This document shows, piece by piece, positions 1 to 6,754 of a DNA stretch of 32,115 nucleotides. The position numbers and the translations under genes are program-made. This stretch comes from Candidatus Amesbacteria bacterium (GTDB taxonomy: Bacteria > Patescibacteriota > Microgenomatia > CAZETR01 > Amesbacteraceae): positions 1 to 32,115 of the forward strand of contig DAHWUD010000012.1 of assembly GCA_027331445.1 (NCBI GenBank), read 5' to 3'. The first letter of the stretch is position 1; the number at the start of each line of letters is the position of its first letter. Under the pieces are notes generated by a model. The model saw only the letters and a program-made list of their open reading frames with translations. It was not told the origin of the DNA and did no database searches.

Positions 1-501
1 CCAACCCACAATTTCCCGGGTAAACAGGTCCATGAAAGTCGCCAGGTATAGGTACGCATCTTGGTATTTGATAAAGGTAAAATCAGCCACCCAGACCAGG
101 TTGGGAACAATAGGCAACTGGCCTTTAACCCGGTTAGTAAATAACATCTCTGGTCTTCTCTCATCCCGTCTTTTCCTCCACCTGGCTTTTCTTTTGTAAG
201 GCTTAATTCCAAACAACCGCATCACCCTTCTCACCCGCTTTTTACCTACACCTAAGGCCAGGGCCAGTCTCCGGTGACCATAACCGGGGTTGTCCTCTAA
301 AACTGTCAATATCTGGTCCTTTAAATCCTCATCCTTGGCGGGTAACCGGGAACGGTACCAGAAGATCGATTTGGTGATGCCTAAAAGCCGGATCAGCCGG
401 TTCTTGCCCGGGAAGATAAGCTTGCGGTTTAACCACGAAGTCAGGTATTCAAGGATCTCCTGCCGGACCCGGGTCTTAGAGGCGCCTGGTCTTTTTTTTT
501 A
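1..501 (-). CDS. IS3-family transposase OrfB, 5' portion (HTH_21 plus start of rve integrase core), truncated by the window edge
   Basis: Hand translation of the minus strand (not in the ORF track): ...ASKTRVRQEILEYLTSWLNRK...WYRSRLPAKDEDLKDQILTVLEDNPGYGHRRLALALGVGKKRVRRVMRLFGIKPYKRK...VWVADFTFIKYQDAYLYLATFMDLFTREIVGW, the IS3 integrase pattern including the first catalytic Asp (WVADFT). Confidence 0.85.
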
Positions 502-730
502 GTTTCTCCACTTCCACGGTTAAGGCTCCCACTATTTCTTTGAGCACCAGATTTTCTTTCCTCAGCTTTCCGTATTCCAGGGCGCTTACCGAATCGGATA
601 CTCCCTTTCTCAACCAGGCATAGATTGTCCGGTCCGAAACTCCGTAATGCTTGGCCAGGCCGGCCACCTGTTCCCCGGATTTAACCTTACCCAGTATTTC
701 CTGTTTGACCTCGGAAGCGATACCCGGCAT
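476..730 (-). CDS. IS3-family transposase OrfA (HTH_Tnp_1-like)
   Basis: 84 aa; HTH 'VAGLAKHYGVSDRTIYAWLRKG' and a C-terminal heptad-like region. Confidence 0.85.
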   Translation of the reverse strand: MPGIASEVKQEILGKVKSGEQVAGLAKHYGVSDRTIYAWLRKGVSDSVSALEYGKLRKENLVLKEIVGALTVEVEKLKKKTRRL

Positions 731-736
731 ATCTCA

Positions 737-742
737 AATATA
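737..742 (-). promoter_or_regulatory. putative -10 box (TATATT) 6 nt upstream of the OrfA ATG
   Basis: Minus strand TATATT-TGAGAT-ATG. Confidence 0.35.
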
Positions 743-755
743 TAGAATAACTGGT

Positions 756-1012
756 TCAGTTTAAGGGATACCTGTCACTGTCGATCATTATTACCTGAGC
801 CTTTGGGTACTTATTTGCCAGAACAATACCAATTGGTCCATAGCCACACCCCAGGTCAAGAATTGTCTTAGGCTCGTTTGTATCAACGCTACGGATAAAG
901 ACGTCAGTCCCATGATCTAAAACAAATGTAGAGAATAAAGTTTCGGCCACGTTAAACACGAACTTTTTACCTTCGTAAGGGTATATTATTTTTTTTTAAA
1001 GTAAGGATCCAT
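756..1012 (-). pseudogene. class I SAM-dependent methyltransferase ('methyltransferase small'/RsmC-like), truncated at the 3' end by the IS and frameshifted at a 5' A9 tract
   Basis: ORF contains 'FVFNVAETLFSTFVLDHGTDVFIRSVDTNEPKTILDLGCGYGPIGIVLANKYPKAQVIMIDS' (motif I LDLGCGYGPIGI). An ATG at 1012 reads MDPYFKKK and then requires a +1 nt correction in the A9 run to continue IIYPYEGKKFVFNVAE. Confidence 0.7.
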
Positions 1013-1259
1013 GATCAAAGTATATCATTTCTGAGGCTAATGAGTTCATATCCCGTCTTGGGGTGCGGTAGTTTGATATAGTCACTTGAAGCTGAAAAAA
1101 TCTTGGGGTACAAGAACGCACTATCTCTGAACCTTTGTTTGATAAGCTAATTGGTCAATTATATGACTTCTTCACCTCTCCGGACAATTCTAAAGAGGTT
1201 ACCTATTTGAGGCCACTTCTTATTCCCCGTTGGTCACTCACCTAAAAGTCAGAACTTGA

Positions 1260-1265
1260 TATAAT
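1260..1265 (+). promoter_or_regulatory. putative -10 box TATAAT, 9 nt upstream of the SDR ATG
   Basis: TATAATtaacgacgtATG. Confidence 0.4.
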
Positions 1266-1274
1266 TAACGACGT

Positions 1275-1967
1275 ATGGATATTGAAGATAAGCATGTGGT
1301 CATAACCGGAGGGACAGATGGGTTAGGATTATCTTTGGTAAAACTTTTTTTAGCTAAATCAGCGATAGTGCACGTAATTAGCAAAGACCCGGAAAAGTTA
1401 AAGGCGTTAGAGAAGGAATTAAACAACAAGTTGCTTCACGTGTACACAGCTGACGTCAGTGATTTTAATCAGGTTGTTAAAGCATGCTCTGAAATATGGA
1501 AGGTTGACGTGGTAATTAATAATGCAGGCATATGGCTTGAAGGTTTGTTAGATGAGTATAAGTATGAAGACATATCAAAAGTCATAGATGTAAATCTAAA
1601 AGGTCCAATTTATGTCACCAAAGCCCTACTGCCTAAACTGAAAAGTTCTCCTGATGCGCATATTATAAATATCTCATCCACTTCCGGATTAAAGGGAGTT
1701 GCCAAACAATCAGTTTACGTTTCTTCCAAAATGGGATTAAAGGGCTTTACGGAAACACTAAAGGATGACTTAGTTGGCAGTAATATTAAAGTTAGTGGTT
1801 TTTACCCAGGCGGTATGAACACTAGATTATTTGAAAAATTTGGCACTATAAAAGATAACCAAAAGTGGATGAATATAGATAAAGTAGCAAAAATCATTTT
1901 GTTCATGGTTGAGCAAGATAACACAATGGTAATGGGAGACGTGGTTGTAACGAAAAGAGTTAAATAG
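1275..1967 (+). CDS. short-chain dehydrogenase/reductase (SDR) family oxidoreductase
   Basis: TGGTDGLG Rossmann motif, NNAG, ISS, and YVSSK (YxxxK) catalytic motif; 230 aa. Confidence 0.92.
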   Translation: MDIEDKHVVITGGTDGLGLSLVKLFLAKSAIVHVISKDPEKLKALEKELNNKLLHVYTADVSDFNQVVKACSEIWKVDVVINNAGIWLEGLLDEYKYEDISKVIDVNLKGPIYVTKALLPKLKSSPDAHIINISSTSGLKGVAKQSVYVSSKMGLKGFTETLKDDLVGSNIKVSGFYPGGMNTRLFEKFGTIKDNQKWMNIDKVAKIILFMVEQDNTMVMGDVVVTKRVK

Positions 1968-2104
1968 CAATCGAAGTCTGGCTTGTCCTCAAGAGAATTA
2001 AGTTCTAATTCGGTCAGGGATTTGATATAGTTTGATATATCAATTTTGGTAAAGAAACAACAATTTCGAAGCTAAAGATTCAGACTTCGTACGGTCAGTC
2101 TTGG

Positions 2105-2179
2105 GGTGAGTGACCGGACTTGAACCGGCAACCTCCGCATCCACAGTGCGGCGCTCTAACCAGTTGAGCTACACCCACC
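2105..2179 (-). tRNA. tRNA-His (GTG), including the extra G-1:C73 pair
   Basis: Cloverleaf on the minus strand: GGTGGGTGTAGCTC...CTGTGGA anticodon loop...GCCGGTTCAAGTCCGGTCACTCACC; 8-bp acceptor with G-1:C73. Confidence 0.93.
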
Positions 2180-2231
2180 AGAACCCCTCTATTTTACAAT
2201 AACAGGTTTGTATCTGTCGGGCGGGTGAGGG

Positions 2232-2435
2232 TTAATCTTCCTCAGGAAGGACCTCGGTTCTTTCAGGACAGATTTGAGATGAGTTAGCAAGGCCGATTAT
2301 CTGGTCGGGGGTGAGTTTGGCAGCACAATATGGATACAGAGCTTTGTATATGCATCCGGGACAGACTTTATCCATTGCGTTTATAAGACCCCGCACGAGT
2401 TTTGGGGCGGGTTTAGATTCTGGCGAAACTGACAT
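2232..2435 (-). CDS. small cysteine-containing hypothetical protein
   Basis: 67 aa ORF with Cys residues (CPGC, YC, IC); the opposite-strand ORF looks spurious. Confidence 0.5.
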   Translation of the reverse strand: MSVSPESKPAPKLVRGLINAMDKVCPGCIYKALYPYCAAKLTPDQIIGLANSSQICPERTEVLPEED

Positions 2436-2485
2436 AATAGGGGCCTATTTTACCATTGTCCCGGTTTCTTTGAGGTTAAATCTGT

Positions 2486-2737
2486 TTAGTTTGCACCGGC
2501 GGTGATAGCGTCTACCCGGGTGATGCCGTTTCGCACGGGAATGGGTTCGTTATGGCCTTCGAGTTCTATTTCCCAGTACGGTGAAAATTTTCCCGGTCTA
2601 AGGACTAGGGTGACCTTGCCGGTGTAGTAGTCGCTGGATTCTCCTCCGTCTCCCTGACGAATGGCAACATTTTTTCCCCTCAGACCACGGAGATATAGTT
2701 CGTTGTTGCCAAGAGGAGTTCTCTCGTTTTGCTCCAT
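2486..2737 (-). CDS. hypothetical protein (start placed downstream of the tRNA-Arg gene)
   Basis: C-terminal 83 aa of ORF 2486..2872 (MEQNERTPLGNNELYLRGLRGKNVAIRQGD...). The upstream part overlaps a tRNA. TATAAT lies 12 nt upstream of this ATG. Confidence 0.55.
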   Translation of the reverse strand: MEQNERTPLGNNELYLRGLRGKNVAIRQGDGGESSDYYTGKVTLVLRPGKFSPYWEIELEGHNEPIPVRNGITRVDAITAGAN

Positions 2738-2772
2738 ATCTGAGCTCAAATTATACACTCGAGGAAGAAAGG

Positions 2773-2844
2773 TGCCCCCGAGAGGAATCGAACCTCTATT
2801 GCCTGTTCCGAAGACAGGTACTCTATCCATTGAGCTACGAGGGC
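2773..2844 (-). tRNA. tRNA-Arg (TCG)
   Basis: Minus strand GCCCTCGTAGCTCAATGGATAGAGTACCTGTCTTCGGAACAGGCAATAGAGGTTCGATTCCTCTCGGGGGCA; loop CTTCGGA. Confidence 0.93.
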
Positions 2845-2891
2845 GAATGGTAAGGTGAGGCAATTTTACCATTGGCGGCCGATGAAAAGAC

Positions 2892-2897
2892 TATGAT
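2892..2897 (+). promoter_or_regulatory. putative -10 box TATGAT, 5 nt upstream of the ATG at 2903
   Basis: TATGAT-attat-ATG. Confidence 0.35.
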
Positions 2898-2902
2898 ATT
2901 AT

Positions 2903-3169
2903 ATGAGTATGGTGAGTGGGGAGGTGTTTAATTATGTGGCGGCGTTTAGCTTTGCGTTGCTCGCGGTGTTTGTGTCCTGGGCTTGTTACCGACTGGTGCA
3001 GACGTTGGAAAAAGTGGACGGGATTTTAAATGAAGTAAAAGGCGTGACGGCTGATATTGAAATATTTAAGAACGGCCTGAAAATGGGGTTAGTGACTTTA
3101 ATTTCTGCATTGGTAGCCAAGTTACGGGCGCCGGCAGAAAATTTAAAGGAGGTGAAGAAGAATGAGTGA
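2903..3169 (+). CDS. small membrane protein, DUF948-like
   Basis: 88 aa, one N-terminal TM followed by an amphipathic region 'LEKVDGILNEVKGVTADIE'. Confidence 0.65.
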   Translation: MSMVSGEVFNYVAAFSFALLAVFVSWACYRLVQTLEKVDGILNEVKGVTADIEIFKNGLKMGLVTLISALVAKLRAPAENLKEVKKNE

Positions 3170-3437
3170 CAATAAGGGCAGCAATATCGGAGCGGCAGTA
3201 GTGGGGGCGGCAGTGGGAGCGGCGGCAGGAGCGGCGGCAGTGATCCTTAGCGACGAGGAAAAACGGAAACAGGTGGCGCAGATGGCAAAAAAGGCCGTCA
3301 AAGCCGGAGAAAAGAAGTTTGAGGAAGTGAAGTCGTCGGCAGCTGACGTGGTGGCCGAAGTGGAAGAAAAAGTAGAAGAGGGCAGGGAGCAAATTGCCGA
3401 TAAGCTGGAAGAAACCGCAAAGAAGTTAGCGCAATAA
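3162..3437 (+). CDS. YtxH-like small protein
   Basis: 91 aa; Gly/Ala-rich N-terminal hydrophobic segment plus Lys/Glu-rich helix; strong SD (aaaggaggtga) upstream; overlaps the previous stop. Confidence 0.65.
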   Translation: MSDNKGSNIGAAVVGAAVGAAAGAAAVILSDEEKRKQVAQMAKKAVKAGEKKFEEVKSSAADVVAEVEEKVEEGREQIADKLEETAKKLAQ

Positions 3438-3482
3438 AAAGTGGGTGTAGTGGTGGGTCGGTGTTCAGGTTCCGACTACTGC

Positions 3483-3488
3483 TATACT
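3483..3488 (+). promoter_or_regulatory. putative extended -10 promoter (TGC-TATACT), 7 nt upstream of the ATG at 3496
   Basis: TGcTATACTagatgatATG. Confidence 0.45.
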
Positions 3489-3495
3489 AGATGAT

Positions 3496-4521
3496 ATGTT
3501 TTCTGTTGCGGACGAAGGGATTGTGTTGCAGCCGACTTTAGAGGGGTGGGAAAGCGCAGCCGTATTAAATCCGGGAGTAATTAAATCCGGTGACACGACG
3601 TGGATGTTTTACAGGGCGATTGACCGGAAAAATGTCTCGCGGATCGGCTGGGCCAAGGTTAACGGGGCGCAGGTAGTCGAGAGGGGCAGCGATCCCCTAC
3701 TTTACCCGGAACATGATTTTGACAGCCAGGGACTGGAAGATCCCCGGGTAGTGGAGGTGGAAGGAAAATATTATATGTTTTACACGGTTTATGACGGGGA
3801 AAGCGCCCAAATGGCATACGCGGCGGCGGAGGAATTGCCGCGTTTTAAGCGCTTCGGCATCATCTCGGCCCGGATGGAGTACGGCGAGGTGGAACAGCTG
3901 ATGGAAAAGCAGAATTTATCGCCAAAATACGTGAATTTTGCCCGGTTTCACATGGCCAAGGACGGGATAGACGTGAAGCTATGGCAAAAGGACGCCTTTG
4001 TGTTTCCCAAAAAGTTCGGGGGCAAATTTGTGATGTACCACCGGGTGCTGCCTGGGATTCAGGTGATCGAGTTTGAGGATTTTTCGCAGCTGACGCAGGA
4101 GTTTTGGCGGGAAAAGCTGCAGCACCTGGATAAAGACATCCTGATGGATCCGGAATTTCCGTTTGAAACCAATAATATCGGCGGCGGCTGCCCGCCGATT
4201 GAGACGCCCGACGGGTGGCTGTTTATTTATCACGCGGTGGAGTTTTCCGGGGGGAAGAATATTTATCACGCCGGAGTGGCGCTGGTAGATCTTGATAACC
4301 CGCGAAAAGTGATCGGACGGCTCCCCCGGCCGCTGTTTTCTCCTACCAGGTCCTGGGAGAAAATGGGCCTGACGCCATACGTGGTTTTTCCGACGGGGGC
4401 GGTGGTTGAGAATGGCCAGTTGTGGGTATATTATGGGGCGGCCGACAGGGTGATCGGGGCTAGAAAAATTGACCTGCCCCGACTGCTTTCGGAGCTTACC
4501 GGTGAAAATGGGCTGGGTTAA
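3496..4521 (+). CDS. glycoside hydrolase/phosphorylase family GH130 (beta-mannoside phosphorylase-like)
   Basis: 341 aa five-bladed propeller pattern; 'GWESAAVLNPGVI', 'MFYRAID..NVSRIGWA', 'GLEDPRVVEVEGKYYMFYTVYDG' containing the conserved GH130 Asp. Confidence 0.88.
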   Translation: MFSVADEGIVLQPTLEGWESAAVLNPGVIKSGDTTWMFYRAIDRKNVSRIGWAKVNGAQVVERGSDPLLYPEHDFDSQGLEDPRVVEVEGKYYMFYTVYDGESAQMAYAAAEELPRFKRFGIISARMEYGEVEQLMEKQNLSPKYVNFARFHMAKDGIDVKLWQKDAFVFPKKFGGKFVMYHRVLPGIQVIEFEDFSQLTQEFWREKLQHLDKDILMDPEFPFETNNIGGGCPPIETPDGWLFIYHAVEFSGGKNIYHAGVALVDLDNPRKVIGRLPRPLFSPTRSWEKMGLTPYVVFPTGAVVENGQLWVYYGAADRVIGARKIDLPRLLSELTGENGLG

Positions 4522-4544
4522 TAGCGTACGTGTACGTTTAGCGT

Positions 4545-4550
4545 TAGAAT
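4545..4550 (+). promoter_or_regulatory. putative -10 box TAGAAT, 6 nt upstream of the ATG at 4557
   Basis: TAGAAT-aagtag-ATG. Confidence 0.3.
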
Positions 4551-4556
4551 AAGTAG

Positions 4557-5648
4557 ATGCGACTGTTGGTTTTGGTCGAAGACTGGATTAGTTTTTATTC
4601 TCAGGCTGATGCGTTGGTAAAAGGGCTAGAAATGAGCGGGGCGGAGTGCAGGATGGTGACGATTGCTCAAGTTAAGGCTTCGGAGGAGATATTGGACGAT
4701 AGTTGGGACTATGTGTTGGGTGTGGGATCATGGTACGGAAGTGAGTATCTGGTACATAAGCCTTTAAATCACGGTAAAAAGGTGGTTCCGTGGCTGGTGT
4801 CTAACGGTGGAGTGAATAAGCCGGAGGTGGTGGAACTACTTAACGGGTTGAGAAAGTGGTTTACCCCGAGCGAGTACTGCAGGCAGAAGTTTGGGGCGTC
4901 GGGGCTAGATATAACCAAAATAGAAGTGATTCCTGAAGCCGTGGATGACGATTTGTGGAAACCACTTCCTGATGAGGAGGGGAAAAGGTATGAAGATTTA
5001 CTTTCGGTATCTTATGGCCTGGAATTACCTGTAAAAGGTGATATCAGAGCTGCCAAAGCCAAGGAGATACCTATACTTTTAACCGTAGGGGGAGACGGGA
5101 CGAGCAAGGGGGTTCAGGAAGTTTTCCGGGCCCTGGCAAAACTGCCGGCTGATCAACCCTGGATCTATGTGATAAAAACAATACCGCAAGGCCGGGAATT
5201 TGATTATGCTTCCTTAAGGCGGGGGCTCGAGGAATTCAAGCTGGTTTCTAAATTGGGTCTGGAGGACAGAGTGAGATACATTATGGGGGAATTTTCTGCA
5301 GAGTTTGTTAACGGGTTAATCAATCTGTGTGACATTTATGTAGCTCCATCGAGGTCGGAGGGGTTTGGACTTCCGTTTGTCCAGGCCGGGATGTGCGCAA
5401 AACCGGTGGTATCAATTGATGCGCTGGCCGTGAGGGAAACTGTAATTGACGGAGTGACTGGTTTTTTGGTGAAGTCTAAAAAGGCGAAACCTGGGATTAG
5501 GGCAGACACGAATGAGCTCTCGCACGACATAGGGCAGCTGTTGTCGGACCGGGGCCTGAGGGAAAAAATGGGCCAGGCTGCGAGGGAACACTGCCGCAAG
5601 AGTTTCGGCCCGCGGATTGTAGCGGGTAGATTTTTAGATCAGTTATGA
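4557..5648 (+). CDS. GT4-type glycosyltransferase (group 1)
   Basis: 363 aa; 'VGGDGTSKGVQEVFRAL', 'DIYVAPSRSEGFGLPFVQAGMCAKPVVSIDALAVRETVIDGVTGFLV' EX7E-type motif. Confidence 0.88.
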   Translation: MRLLVLVEDWISFYSQADALVKGLEMSGAECRMVTIAQVKASEEILDDSWDYVLGVGSWYGSEYLVHKPLNHGKKVVPWLVSNGGVNKPEVVELLNGLRKWFTPSEYCRQKFGASGLDITKIEVIPEAVDDDLWKPLPDEEGKRYEDLLSVSYGLELPVKGDIRAAKAKEIPILLTVGGDGTSKGVQEVFRALAKLPADQPWIYVIKTIPQGREFDYASLRRGLEEFKLVSKLGLEDRVRYIMGEFSAEFVNGLINLCDIYVAPSRSEGFGLPFVQAGMCAKPVVSIDALAVRETVIDGVTGFLVKSKKAKPGIRADTNELSHDIGQLLSDRGLREKMGQAAREHCRKSFGPRIVAGRFLDQL

Positions 5649-6667
5649 AATTGAAAAGGCCAGTCAGCGGACCAATAATGTCTCCTACAGGCAACGGGTG
5701 GGAGAGTAAAGCGGTATTCAACCCAGCGGTTTTTTCGTGGGAGGGAAATACTTACCTGATATATCGTGCCCAAGGGGCGGATGACATCTCGCGGTTGGGG
5801 ATGGCAAGGATGCGGACACCGACAGAGGTGGGTGAGAGAAAGGCGGAGCCGGTGTTTGGTCCCGATCTGGACAGCGAGTATGAAGAATTGGGGGTGGAGG
5901 ATCCGAGAATTACCCAAGTCGGAAACGAGTACTTTATGTTGTATGTGGCTGCCTCCAGGTATCCGCATTTGGTTAACCCACCGCCGCATCCCAGGGAGGA
6001 GGAATGGCGGGTGAGGGTGAGCATGGCCAGGACAGCCGATTTTGAGAGTTGGTCGAGGTACGGGGTGATTATCGGCCATATTGACAGCAAAGATGCAGCT
6101 TTGTTTCCTGAAAAAATCAGCGGAAATTTCTGCTTGCTGCACCGGGTGATTCCCCAAATAAGAATTGCCATCGCCATGGATGCGATGAATTACAAGGAGA
6201 GGGGGCCGGTGTTTGGGTTGCGGACGAATATGTGGGATGAGTGGCGGGTGGGAATCGGAGCCCCACCTTTAAAATGTCCCTATGGATGGATCCTTTTTTA
6301 TCACGGTGTAGATAATCAAAAGGTATACAGGCTGGGCTTGGCCCTGTTGGATTTGGAAGACCCAAGTTTGGTAGTGGCCCGGACTACGGAACCAATTTTT
6401 GAACCGGAGGAGAGTTGGGAAAAACAGGGACGAGTTGAAAATGTGGTATTCACCTGCGGGGCGGTCGAGGGGGGTGAAGACTATTGGGTGTACTATGGGG
6501 GCGGTGATGCGGCTATCGGAGTAGCCAACATTTCCAAGCAGGAAGTATGGGAATGGGCCAAGCAGGAGCTGGCAAAGTCGAGGTACCACGAATTTGATCA
6601 GACTGGAGATGTCACGGTCGAGGAAACCCTGGAGAGAAAAGAGAGAAACAGGAAAAGGGGGTTCTAA
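5645..6667 (+). CDS. glycoside hydrolase/phosphorylase family GH130 (second paralog)
   Basis: 340 aa; 'GWESKAVFNPAVF', 'LIYRAQGADDISRLGMA', 'GVEDPRITQVGNEYFMLYVAA'; overlaps the stop of the GT gene (ATGA). Confidence 0.88.
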   Translation: MKLKRPVSGPIMSPTGNGWESKAVFNPAVFSWEGNTYLIYRAQGADDISRLGMARMRTPTEVGERKAEPVFGPDLDSEYEELGVEDPRITQVGNEYFMLYVAASRYPHLVNPPPHPREEEWRVRVSMARTADFESWSRYGVIIGHIDSKDAALFPEKISGNFCLLHRVIPQIRIAIAMDAMNYKERGPVFGLRTNMWDEWRVGIGAPPLKCPYGWILFYHGVDNQKVYRLGLALLDLEDPSLVVARTTEPIFEPEESWEKQGRVENVVFTCGAVEGGEDYWVYYGGGDAAIGVANISKQEVWEWAKQELAKSRYHEFDQTGDVTVEETLERKERNRKRGF

Positions 6668-6754
6668 TGAAAGAGATTGAGAATAACGGACTTAGGGTAT
6701 ATTATGTGACAGTATCTGCAATATTGGGGGTGGGACAGTTATGCCCGGAAAGTT

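Larger units (their letters stand above)
1..777 (-). mobile_element. IS3-family insertion sequence, partial (runs off the left edge); outer tip near 771-777 (minus-strand TGACAGGTATCCC)
   Basis: OrfA-like HTH ORF followed by an OrfB rve-type integrase reading frame (minus-strand translation ends ...NLVWVADFTFIKYQDAYLYLATFMDLFTREIVGW at the edge). A methyltransferase ORF is cut off where the putative IS tip begins. Confidence 0.85.

Noticed and set aside
1231-2115. ggtcactcacc (1231-1241) matching the tRNA-His 3' end (2105-2115) as a possible att pair
   Set aside because: The two copies are inverted, whereas tRNA-targeted integration gives direct repeats; no integrase lies between them.
2486-2872. 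128-aa ORF call as given
   Set aside because: Its first ~45 codons run through tRNA-Arg; the start was moved to 2737.
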